Shown in pieces: positions 47,395-60,000 of a DNA stretch of 64,000 nt (the stretch's first letter is position 1; each line of letters starts with the position of its first letter). Under the pieces are notes generated by a model. It saw only the letters and a list, made by a program, of their open reading frames with translations. It did no database searches and had not been told where the DNA came from. Made by a program: the position numbers and the translations under genes. Source of the DNA: Xiphophorus maculatus (taxonomy: Eukaryota; Chordata; Actinopteri; Cyprinodontiformes; Poeciliidae); contig NC_036447.1 in assembly GCF_002775205.1 (NCBI RefSeq), positions 21,310,501 through 21,374,500 of the forward strand, given 5' to 3'.

Positions 47395-48994
47395 GACTAA
47401 GTCTGCAAAGAGAGCGGAAACGGAGTTAGCATGCAAACAGTGTGCGAAATCAGGAGGTATACAAAAACAAGCCGTCGTTAACAAATGCTTAAATTGCAAT
47501 ATATATATAATTACAATGTGCTAGCAGTAGCTTTTTTTTTATAGCAAAATTAGTTCTTTGGGCAGCAGGTGGAGGCTGTAAATTATTTTGGATCTCTGTA
47601 TCTTCATTCAATCTCGTAAGCTCTTAATGGTGTACTCTACTTGTTTCTGATTAGTTCTCAATATACATAAATTATTGCAGGAAATGTTTGACATGGGATT
47701 TATGTCACTGACTATGCTGCCAAGTGACAAATAGTGGCTGGGAGCAGTCGCCATTTACAGTCATTCCACACCCATTTACGCATTGCTTTCACTGGCCTCT
47801 CCCACAGATTCAGAAACATGGATGAACCAAAGACATGAAAAAAAGATTTATTTCATAATTCAACACAATAGCATCACAACACAGGAATACCAACACTCTA
47901 AAAGTTGCAAAGAATCCCCAAAACAAGTCTCTGCAAATGTGCAATGTCTTATTTTATACCTGATATTAACACCACTGAGTGTTTCAATCCCCTTACACGT
48001 TTGTCATAATGTCTCTGAGATGCGCATAAGTTCAACCACAGCTAGCTAAAAATAATAATAAGATAATAGATGTAACACGTCTGATTCTTTTCTGCATGTT
48101 TGTGGTTTCTGGAAAATGTACCTAAAATAATACAGACAGAAATATTTTAGGAGTTGTACTACTACTAATGGAATTAGTCGTTTTTGCAGCCTATTTCCTA
48201 AAATAATGAAGCTCATATGGGCTAGATTAGACAAATGACTGCACAATATGAACAGGAATTAATCTACAGTGTAATGTAAACAATGCAGCGATTCAGCAAC
48301 AGGTAAATAACCTGTCACTGGTTACATTTACAAAAATAGTTTCCCATTTGTCTCACTTCACTTACTATGATCATATACTATCATTAAAGACGAATAATTT
48401 AAGTCAGGACTGTCGCGCAGCACAGTAACGACCTTCTCAGAACTGAATTGCCAAAGTTAATATTTTACTGACTTTTAATCATTTATACCAACACAAGTGC
48501 ACTTTCTCAATAGCAATGCTAGCAGAGCACTACTTGACAAAAGTTAGAGACTGCACACTGAAATATTTTCGATCAGTCATCGGCTGAAACTGGCTGCTAC
48601 TGATGAAGTCAATATTGATCAGTCCTAGTTGGAATCAGCTGCTAGCTACCTTATCTTGCGTTAGCTTCATAAGCCAGTTCTACTGAACTTGTCCCATCTT
48701 CTTAAAACTACAAAAAGAGAAATCATGACCATCAGATACTTTCATCCCGCAGAAAAAAAACCCCATTAAGCTCCGCTATGCAAGCCCGTTAAATTACCAA
48801 CTGTAAACTCAACCGGGCCTTTTATATATAGATGTTTCGCACCTTTGGCTAACGCTAAGCTAGCTGATGCCTATCGTTATTTATGTTGGCTACCACTGCT
48901 TTAACTGCTACGAGCTAAGTGACAAACGCCTGCGTAATTACTGGTTAAATGCCCGTGTATTATTGTTTATATATGCTGATTTCCACGTACGTAC

Positions 48995-49100
48995 CTCAGT
49001 CAAACAGTCAAATGCCAATGGTAAAGTAGTTCATGAATTCTTGTGGCAGCAGTTAGCTGTTAGCGCCCTGTTAGCATCCTGCTGCTCTCCAGGGTCTTAA
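48995..49100 (-). other. Probable non-coding first exon of armh3
   Basis: Coding exon 1 of armh3 begins at 47402 behind a clear acceptor (ctctttgcag), so an upstream exon must exist. On the minus strand a strong donor GACTGAG|GTACGT lies at 48995/48994 in sequence with no coding potential. The exon's 5' limit (near 49100) and the promoter are not determined. This is inference from splice signals. Confidence 0.45.
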
Positions 49101-51999
49101 CGTCCGACAGGTTTGTTCATGTATTTCCTCCTAAATTCTCTGAAACATAACATTTTCTTTTAAATAATTAGAAATCCTTTTTTTTTCCCCTTGACTCTTT
49201 ATCACGAACGGGAGACCTTTGAACACTTAAAACAACTGAAGAAGAAAACAAAGCAATCAGACATTACTGTAAGAAAAAATGTGCATGGGCCTCGCACCAA
49301 ATTAGATTCACAGATGTACGCTAAACAAAATGGAAAAGTGCTCACAAAATGAAATGTAATGCAAAATTATCTTTGCTCAGCTCAGAATTTCTTCTTAAGT
49401 TGTAAAACAGAGAAACGTGTCAAAACATCACATTCCCTCAATATGCACGTATATCATATTTCAAAAATATCATTTGAAAATAACCTTTTGGCGGGTGTTA
49501 AACATACTTTTCATTAAATCCACATTTCTGTAAAACGTTTTTTTTATTGATGTAATGTCTAAAATGCTGTGTTTTTATTATCCATTAGCAGACACCTTTC
49601 ATAATGAATCGAAATATCAGCTTGAAAACAGTCTACATCCGAAGTGAGTTACTTAAATAAAGTTTTCAGTAATATTCTAATTTATTGAATGTGACTGAAC
49701 TTTACCACACATAGGTTTGTATGTGCCTATGTAGATTACCGTGAATGTTCTTGCGTTTTTGTTGCAAAAGTTGGATTTTAGGCGACAAATTCGGTCAAAT
49801 CTGTAGTGCCTGACCAAATATAAAAGATATGTAAAAAAAAAAAAAAAAAAAAAAACTTAACCTAAATCAAGATTTTCTTATGGCAGCATAATTTTATTTA
49901 AATCTCAAATTTATGAGAGTTTGGGGCAGCTCCTAATTAAGAATGGAAGACTTTCTGTTTTCGCTGTGCATCAGACATGACATAAAAACTAATTTCTTTA
50001 AGCCACACTGGCCAGAAGCCGGATAAAGCCGTGTTAAAGCTCCACTTTAAAGGAACGGCTGATGTGCAGGTTTTTCATCACAGGCTGAAGATGTAATCAC
50101 CAGGACAAAGCCACTGTGATAATGATTCCCAGAGCCTAAACGTGTTCACTTACTCTTCATCGGCTCAATTAGAGGCGTTTGTCACTCTTTGTTCCAAAAT
50201 CAATGATCGCCTCCTCGGTTTTATTGACGCTGACCAGCAGTTTATTCTCTGTGCACCACTCTGGCAAGATTGTTGACTTCCTCTCCCCATGAAACCTTAT
50301 CATTGTTTGTCCAGGTGATCAATAACTGTGGTGTCATCTTTAGAGGACACTAGCGTCCCCTCGGTGTCTGGCTATGGAGTTTTCTGGGAGAAAGGAACTA
50401 AACACTTAGATAAAGAAAAACTATTTTGGATATACTGTAGGTGGCATGTTCAGGTTCTCTAGAGAAGTGAAGTGGAGCTGCTGTTAGGAATGGTTGACAT
50501 GATTGCCCTTTTTGTGTTTTGTTTATTTTGCCCTTCTGTTTGACTGGTAGTTCTGGTTTTGGTTTTGCCCTTCCTTCTTTGCAGAATGCTCTGAATGATC
50601 TTTGTGGTCGGGTTGGTGATGTTTGACCAGCAATTCTAAAGAGTTTCTGCTATCTTCGTCTCTAGGAGTTAACATCATCCATCCATTGTGTTTTGCTTTT
50701 TGAAGATAGGGTTGTGGGGAAAACAGATCCAGGGAGGAAACTTAAGAGATTCTCCCCCTGTTGATTCTCTTCAGCCAGGAATCCAAGGAGGGCTCAAGGG
50801 ATGTGTAGTCCTTCCAGCCTCTTCTGGGTCTGCCTGAGGGTATTTTTCTAGTGAGACGTACTCTCCAAAAGGGAGGAGAAGCAGGGCAGGTAGTAAATGT
50901 ACGTTTTTCTGCTCCTCCTTCAACCAGTTAAAATGCAGGACTTGATCTGAAATTCTGGAGTGGCATAAACTACAATCTCAATATTCTCCGCAGCAAGCAG
51001 ATGGTGCCGACTCCCCATCGACTGCACAGGCATGAAACTCTTTCAGGTTCTTTTACTTGTTTTATCTGCTGCCCTCTTTCTAATGCCACCCTGGGCAACT
51101 GTCCACATGGCCCATACCAAAATTTACCCGTGCCCAGGAGGCATCATGACCAGGAGCCTGAACAACATCAACTTTAATCTGCTGGTTGTGTTTTCTCAGT
51201 TTACCTTTTATTTGAGGACTGAAGGAGGCGTTGATTGACAGGTGCAGCCAGCAGAGCGATGAGGGTCTCAGCTGTGCAACTTGAAGCAAGTTTGCTAACC
51301 GGATTGACGATGAGCTTTGACAGCTAGCAATGGTACAACATTGTAAAAACAACAACAAAAAAAGCAGTAGTATGTTGTGTTGTTACTGTATATTAAATAG
51401 GGAGTGTGATCCTGCACAGCTACATTATACTTGGAACTGGGTTCAGATTCATTCATGCTTGGAAAAATTCAGAACATTTTCAAAAAATATCCTGAGTGTA
51501 GTAAAAAAAAAAAAAAAAAAATTTCTGTTGCACTTCTATTGTTTTAGAATGTCAGATAAATTGCAATTAAAGACAAAAAAGTAATTTTATTTATAAATGG
51601 AGAAAAATTAACCAAACTGGCCTTTACCTGGTTGTGCTACTCTTGGCAGCAAGAAACAAATTCCTACTTTAACCGTTCACAGAAATAAAATATCCACAGC
51701 ACTTCACAGTTCCCTCCAATTTTATTGCCACCTTTGCTAAGGAAGTATACCATAGAATAAATCACTGTTAAGTCTTGCTATTTGTTGCAGTTTTCGGACA
51801 TTTTTTTCTTCCATCATCCATCTCACTTCGTTGTTTTAAAACATCTGTTCATATCGCATATGTTAAGTGAGAAACCTTTTAGCTTCTTCCCCCCCTTATA
51901 AAAATCAACATATCTGCCTAATCGGAGTCATGTTTGCTTCTCTTTCCCATTTTTAAGGGTAGAAATTACAAATGAGCTGCTCTTTTACACCAGTACTTG
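49101..51999. other. Intergenic region between armh3 and ldb1
   Basis: It contains a poly-A run (about 49831-49855), a decayed retroelement-like stretch (about 50660-50880) and AT-rich sequence. No conserved coding frame is seen on either strand. In particular no long single-exon frame that could be HPS6 exists here. Confidence 0.55.
50650..50885 (-). repeat. Decayed retroelement fragment
   Basis: CCTTCCAGCCTCTTCTGGGT then CTGCCTGAGG and AGTGAGACGTACTCTCC recall the fish LINE/SINE consensus around TCCTGGGTCTTCCCCGGGGC. Strongly diverged; family uncertain. Confidence 0.35.
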
Positions 52000-54041
52000 A
52001 GGTTAACAGGAAACATGAATTACTAATCAAAAGTTAACATGACTGATAAATGCAAAACCTCATGAACAAGATGATCCTTATCTTACTATGGGTCCAGCAT
52101 TCATATTATTTACAAATATTCCTCATCCACACCAGTTTTAAAGTGAAAATGTATCTTTTTATTGGTACCATACATTAATTATTAAGGGCAGAAACTAAGC
52201 AAATCAAAAAAATATATATCAAACAAAGATTTCTCTACAGGGTTTGGAGAAGGTACAAGCCACCATTCAAAGTCAATCATAAATTCAGCTGGAATCAATT
52301 CCCCCAAAAAAACAACAAAAAAACCCCCATAAATGTACAAACCAATAACAGAGCTGTTCTCTATTGGACTTTACAGACTCAGCACTGTTACCAAAATATG
52401 CAGACTGTACTTAATGTTAAAATGGCTAGCGACACTGCTGGTTATAAACAAGACTGTACAAATAAGAGAAATTTAACATAAAACTCATAAAAAAAAAAAA
52501 AAAATCAAAAACAAAAGATTGTTTCTTAGCCAGTGATGAAACAGGAAGGTTACAGGGAAACTAAAAGCCATTGAGCACATTCACGTCGACATCAAGATGA
52601 GATACAGAAAAATTGTCAGGGATGCTGTGATTAATCAAAATACAAGCGTGAATTTTTTAAAAAATAAATAGAAAAAAAAAACAAAACAAAGAGAAATCAT
52701 CTTTCCATGGCGCCACTGTACCCCCGGGGGTTTGTAATTTAATTTACACAAGTTTTATTTTAAAAAAGAGGAAGGAGGAAAGACAGCAGGGTGGAAGAGG
52801 GAACAGGTTCATGAGTGTTTTTTCTCCTTTTTCCTATTTTTGTTTCTTTACATTAGATCGGGATGGCTTTAGGTAAATCTAAGTAAGAATACATTTTATT
52901 ACAGTCAGACAGAACTTTGCTACTACCTTAAATATACAAGCACAAATACACAAAAAATCCCCCCCAAAACAACAAAAAGACAAAATAAAAACATCCACAC
53001 TAAATTATTTCTCTTTTATAAACATAAAAGATAAAAAAAAAAAAAAAACAATATATTTTTGAAGGGGTAGAGGAGGATAAAAGTCCTGCGTTGCTCCTTG
53101 GTCTGTAGCTTTTCAGTATTGGTAGAAAATAAAAAAAGTAATTGAAATGAAGGCGTTTAATACAAATAAAAAAAAAAACATTCTAGGGAAATATATATAC
53201 TGTATAAAAACTCTTAAAATGTGTAGCTGTGTGTGTGTGTTGTAAATGCTTTCCATTTGAAAGACTGCAATCACTGTAGTCTAATCAGAGATGGTTGGGG
53301 CACTGGGGGCACTCAGAATCCTTCAATCATGATCTTTACTATTAAGTGTGTATGCATGGGTGAGAATATGCATGGGTGAGAATATACATGTGTGTTATTG
53401 CCCTAGTGCCTCAAAGTAGCCTTCATACTAGTGTGTTAGTTTTGAAAACCGACGCTCGGTTCTGACCCGTCTGCTTCAGCAAACCCACAGATAAACATTT
53501 CAGGTTTTCTCTTCACACACACACTTTCGCTCACACACGCAGGGTGGCGTATGCATCGGCAGAGCAGGCCATAATCCGGAGTCGTGTTTAGATGACGGGT
53601 AGAGACTCGCCACCGCTGCGGAGCCCCCACAGGCCCCGCCCACCCCTCCGTGCAGGCGTTTGGTCTCTGATAGGTTAGTGTACTTGGTTCTTGTGTGGAA
53701 TAAATTCCTGCTACTTCTCGGTCGTGTCAACCCCTATCCCTATCCGGAAATGAAAACGAGCAACAGCAGACGGGGGCGTTTTGTGTAAAAAGTTGGAGGA
53801 GGGGAGAGAGAGAAAGAGAGAAACAGTGGTGGGACACAGTGCCTAAACATTTCTCTGGCTCAGTCAGAGGACAGACGGAGCTCCTTCAGGCTACCTGCGG
53901 TGTGAATCTGAGCGCTACAGCTGTGTTTGGTTTGCAAATCAGACTATGGACCAATTTGGCTGCAGTCATGGCTATAGAGGTAGGGTGGGGGGGCTGACAG
54001 AGGGGTCTGTATAGAGGTTATGGGGGGCCCGCCCCGGGGCT
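52000..54041 (-). other. Probable ldb1 3'UTR
   Basis: Non-coding, AT-rich sequence directly downstream of the ldb1 stop (54042-54044, minus strand), with several A/T homopolymers (for example 52491-52504, 53034-53048) and minus-strand AATAAA candidates near 52158 and 51721. The 3' limit is a guess. A 16-bp tandem duplication of ATGCATGGGTGAGAAT occurs at about 53353-53385. Confidence 0.45.
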
Positions 54042-57000
54042 CTACTGGGACGCCTGCGAGGTGGGGTTGTCGCTCTTGCTCTCCTGGCTGGAAGGGGCCT
54101 TGTTGTTCCAGGGCGAGTTGGAGCCGAGTGCCGGAGAGTTGTTGAAGCTGTCCTCGTCATCGATGCCGTTGGCCGCGTCAAACTGCGTGTTCTCCAGCCT
54201 CGTGATCAGACGCTCGTCCTCGTCGCCAAACTCCCCGCCCATCAGGGTGGGCTCTCCCACCACCATCACGTCCTGCGGTCACGACACAGGGCTTTGTTAG
54301 CAGGGAGTTTTGAGTTTTCCTTTGTAGCCTTTAGAATTTTTGCAATTCAAATTGAAACTACAAACCCCCAAAAAAATTAAAAGTGGTGTTTGTATTTCTT
54401 TTAAGAGCTGATCAAACTGTGATCGTCAGCACAGTATCAATAAGTGCAATATGGCTTATACACACCCTATATACCTCACCGGCCCAAAAAAGCTAGAAAC
54501 AAAATATCTTAAAAAAAACAAAACAAAATTCTCACCAAGTTTCCTGGCCATTAGCAAACAGAAATAATTTTGGTAAATCTAAATAAGTTTGGTCTGATTC
54601 AACTTTGGACAGAGAGAAAAAAATGTAATTATCTAACCGTCTGGTTTCAACTATAAATAACGTTTTCCAAATTTAGACCTTTAATCAAACTTTAGATTGC
54701 ACTTTATTCCTAAACTGTGCAGTTTGGATATTAAGTACTTTCTAAACCTTGAAAACACCCAGCTAAGACTCAAACATTTTCAAGGATTTCAAGCACCCTT
54801 AATAGCCCTGTCTTAGGCTTTGCGTCCTAATTATACATTTTTAGAGCCATATGGGCTTTCCTGCCTCATAATACAGACGCATATAGATTTTACTGTCTGA
54901 GATGCCAGACCTCACAGAGTGATGAGAACATTGTGATGATGGGGAAAATAACAGGAACAGAGTAGAGGAAATAGGGCTTAAGTGCAAATCAATATCACCA
55001 TTGCTGTATTCCACAATGATATTGTGCAGGCCCTGTGTGTTTTTTTTCCTCTCTCTAAATGAACATGTTTTAAAAAAACTTGTAGTAACCAAGCGCTGAC
55101 ACTAGGTGGCAACAATGTACTGACCGGAACTTGGCTGGACAGAGGGAAGCCGCTACCAGGGCTCTTCTTTTTGTTGTTGTTGTTGTTGTTGGCCCCGCCT
55201 CCGCCGCTGATGGTGCTGCCACCTGACATCTTACGCTTCCGCCTCTTGTTGGGGGCCTGTCTCGACGGCTCGGCTGTCGAGTCGGGAGAGAAAGCGACGG
55301 TTACGCAAATGTCAGGCTGATTGTGCGTTTATGAATCTACACGGTCCGTCCGGTTTACCAGGCGGTGCCACCATCCTCTGCCATTTCTGGAAGAGGCAGG
55401 TCTTGAGGCAGTCTCTGGGGCTGAGACTGTATGTCTTGTGTCTGGACATCAGCTCCTGCATGGGCTCCAGAATAACACACAGCTGCAGCAGGGAACAGAA
55501 CAGAAAGCAACAGGTTGACGCAAAGTTTAATATGAACAGACATGTTTCTTATTGAAACAGAGAGTTTAAGCTACATTATTATTATTGAGCTGCAGAATAA
55601 ATGAATCAAATCCATATTTTTAAACAATCCAATTTTTCAACCAGACTCCTGCAATGAAACTGCACCGTACAAAGTGAACCTCTGAAAAAGCTTTAAATAT
55701 TATTGTCACAGACAATTATACAAAATCAATTTGTCTGAATAAACAATTTACCTACAAAACAATTGAGTTTGCTTCAGAAACGTACTATTCAGAAAATAGT
55801 ACGTTTAAAATATAAGATTGAACCAGTTAACAGAAGTCATTTCACTCATTATTAGACATTCAAAATATAAGTTTAAAGGGTTTGATATTTCCATGCCACA
55901 AAATATATGATTGTATTTATTAAGTGTATTGTTTATGATTTTGTTTGATGTATTTATTCTGTATGTTATTCATTAAGATACTGACATGATCTTTACATTT
56001 TAATAGGCCAGTTTTTAAAAACATGGAAGCAGAACTGAGGCTGAAAGCATTAGAATTAGTGCATCATTAAATCCAACATGAAGCCGAGATTCTAGTCTCA
56101 AACATTTATCTAAAGGAAAATGTAGCAGGAAGCTTAAGGAACTCATCATGGCGCTGCTTTAGTTGAAAGGTTCAGAACAAACTAATTTTAAAATCTATGT
56201 GTAGACTAAAGATATTGCTACAGCTAAAGTAATCTAACTTATAGACTAGTAGCAGCAGCTTCAATATGTTCAAACGTTTCTGCCAGGGTTCTTTCCTACA
56301 TCAACGTCAAGCAGCACATCTTATTCAGCTTTGCAGGCCTCTAAAGGCCATTTTCCTCATGAAACACCTCCTGCTACCATGTGTAGCACTTCAACTTTAA
56401 TACCAATGCAGAACCGTCTTAGTTTTTTTTAGTTATTTTGACTATTTTGCTCTATATATAGCTTCCCTTGTACACTGCTGCTAATGTTTTCATATACTTA
56501 TTTATATAAAGCCAACATGCAACTCTGTCATTTAGTTGCATACTGATAAGTCTTTGGTAACAAAATCCAAAAATTACAAGCATAAATAGAAAACTACCTA
56601 TTTATTTTGAAGGAAGTAATTCCATAATAGCTTTAAGGATTTTTACATGATCCACAGCTTTATTTAATGCTAGTGAATGCACAGTGGTATTATTTTTTAA
56701 AACAGCAGCAAAAGACCAGCTGAATGTCTGCATTTCTGCCGCTGCAGCCTCTGCTCACTGACAGCAGGAGCAGGACTCGCACACAAACGCAGTGACCCGA
56801 GTTAAGACACAGACGGAGCTTTCCCAGTTCTTACCAAACAAAAAGCTGCAAGGTAAACGTCAAGACAGCCTCACAAAGAAGCATCCAGCAGGAGTTCGTC
56901 AGAACATCGTACAAATTAAGAAAATTGCACTTAAAAACTTCCTGCTTCGCTCTGTGTGCTGCGGCTCTCTGAAACTGCTGAAACTTGGAATAACATGCTG

Positions 57001-60000
57001 GTGAAGACAAAACTGTTGATCGTAAACCAAAAATAAAAAATAAAGAAACTGATCCTTATATCATTACTAAACCAGTAAGTACATCCTAAGAGAAACAGGT
57101 TTGTTCTAGAAATCTCTTGTCATTTCAAATCGAGAACATAACAAAGATGCTCATTCTGAAGACACAAACAATCAAGTAGGCCTGGAACGATTAATTGCCC
57201 GCATGATTATTGAAATAATTGTCAACTAATTTAGTAATTGGTGAATCATTTGAGCATACAGACTCACAAAAGACCACAGGATTTTGCAGCATTAACCTGT
57301 TGATATTTTCATCTATAAAAGTCAGCTTTGTGGTGCGAATCAAACGGAAAACAAAAGTGTGCTCTGGCTCCCCTTACCCGGAGGTAGTTGAGGGTGGAGT
57401 TTGACAGGCCACATCTTGTTATGTTTTTGGACAGCTGGTCAAGCATCTGTGGATCTTGGGCCTGGAATGAGATTAAAAAACGAAATTAAACGACGCCCAT
57501 CTTACGTATCCACGTGTAGCCCAGTCCCTCACTTACGTGCATGGCCAGTATACTGCGGGGGATGAGTTCACGGTGCTGTCTGATGCTGAAGTGCCACGTC
57601 TTTATCCGCATCATGTCATCAAACATGAACTCCAGGTACAAGCGGCCCTCTACACACACCTGCAGAGGTTCAGAGGACGGATTCAGCCTGCAAGGCCGCG
57701 AAGAAGGAAATCTCTCCTGACAAAACGTTATCGACGTACCTGTGTGAACATGGGCTTTCCATTTTGAGTGACCATAGTGCACTGATCACAGTCAAGGGAA
57801 ACAAAGTTATTGTGGAAGGATTCCTTGGGATGTTTCAGCACGTAGTAGAGCTCTGTGGCCCCGCCCTCAAATATACTCCGGAAGTACCTAGGAATTAACG
57901 TCCGACCAATCGCTGGAGGAAAAAAAAAAACATATGTGAAAAACATTCTTGGCTCATCTGTTGACCAGAAAACAGCAAAAACTAATATATACAGGTCCAA
58001 TTTGAGGCACTGGTCTAAATGATGCTGTTATGCAACAGTTTGCTTGACGCTCCAATACAATAAATTGACAAAGAGCAGAAAAGGCTCCTTTGGTGTCTCC
58101 TCAAATAAACTGTATTAAACAAACAGAACTTTAACAAACTGGAAGGTTCACAAAAACAAAACAAAAAAAAAAAATCGGCCACTGGGGAATTATTCTAGAA
58201 TGGCAGAAATTTAGCCCACAAACACAATTTTAAAAAATAATTAGTAAAATTTAAGTTAAGTTTGTTTGTATAAAAATATATGTAACAAGAAACAACAAAG
58301 CAGTTCAAAGTACCTTACACCATGAAAACATCATACAGTCAATCGTGAAGCAAGCAATAAACATTTTGTCAAATGCCAGCTTCAAAATCACCAAGCAAAT
58401 ATACATCAAATACATTGATCCCTGTTCCAGAATCAAAGCAGCTCTGAATCGGTTTTTAACCTTGATTTAAAGGGACTCTGTTTCAGCAGTTTTCTGGAAG
58501 TTTGTTCCATATTAATGGAGAATAGATTACATAATGAGTAATGAGGTCTTTAAAAAAAAAAAGAAAAAAAAATATGCAGACAAATTAAAACTCTTCACAA
58601 AATGGAAAAAAATGTTAGATTAAATGAAAAGCTCGTCTTTAGTCGGTTTTTTTGCCTCCATCTTTAACTACACATGCTTTGTGACTTTTTCCAAAGTTGC
58701 CACCGCTATCGGTTGGACTTGGCTGAAAAAAATAAAGGTTTTTAAAAAACAGGCGACCCGCCATGAGAATGACCAAAAAATTATATAGAATAAGAAAATA
58801 TAAAAGCCACCAGAAACGTTGGAAAATTGGACAACTTTTGTTTGTTTTATTGAGATATTACATAGTTTATTGTTGAACAACTAAAGTTATAAAATTTCAG
58901 GATGTATTGCAAAATGACCAGAAATAAATCTGTGGCTTGTGAGTACTTTAAACTTATTTAACGAAAAGTCTAGACACATTTATTTTTACAGTAACAGAAG
59001 AAGGCGTCACACTTTGGAGATGAAAGGCAGTGCAGAGCTCACTTGGGCTCAAAACGAGAAATAAGAAAACAGCAAGAAAAGAAAAAATTAACCGAGTTGT
59101 GCTTTTTCATAATTTCATTGAGATGCAGTTGATCCTGAATCAAGGTAATAGGTTTTTCCTTAGTTGGTTCAGTTCTTGTTGAATGGGTTATTTGCTTTGA
59201 AGAAGTTGAAAAGCAGGAAATCGGGTTTTAATAGGAGGACTTCAGGAAACAACAGGACCCAAAAACTACTGATGACAAACACTATTAGAAAGGTTGTGCC
59301 ATTTCTGATTGGAATCGTATAATCACTGCTAACCACTGTCCCTCTAACGAAAGACGGACACTCAAAACTAGGGATATGTCTAAGTATAGAAAATAAATTT
59401 CACTCAGTGTTTCATTTTTGTTTGTTGTTTAAGTCTAATTTAAACAGACTCCATTCTAACGCAAGACAGAGGGAACGAAGTAAATCAGGTAAGAAAACAT
59501 TGTAGATCTTGAAGCGGTGCAATATTTGCCACAGCAACACAAAAAGACGACACTCGCAGACATGCTGGTCAGTAACACACTGTAGATAAATCTCTGCTCC
59601 AACACAACTGTTTGAAATGCTTGCATCATCTCTTCAGCATGCAGGAGGCCGGCCCACGAGGAGAGGAATTTAACGCCACGCTGTTAAGATCTTCCAAACA
59701 ACCAGTGGCTGGTTTGGTGTGTTTGGCCTCTAAAGCTGGGCTCACACTGTGCGATTTATGGCCTTTATCCATAAAAAAAGTTGTTGTGAAAGAACCAGCA
59801 GAAAATATTTGAAATTTGTAACCAGTGACCTCTGGTTAGTCGGTCCAACAGAACTGAAAACAACTGAGCATCTAGATCTATCAAGGTCTTAAAACCACTG
59901 AATTGACACTGCTGGTCAGCTGGACAGAAAAAGGCCACTACATTTTTTTTCCCCTCACAAGAAAAAGTAATTTGGTTGTTAGAAAAAATATGGAATTAAA

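Noticed and set aside
28000-54000. CRISPR-like arrays, operons or prokaryotic signals
   Set aside because: The repeats present are microsatellites, MITEs and hairpins; there are no regularly spaced repeat-spacer units, and the genes are intron-rich vertebrate genes.
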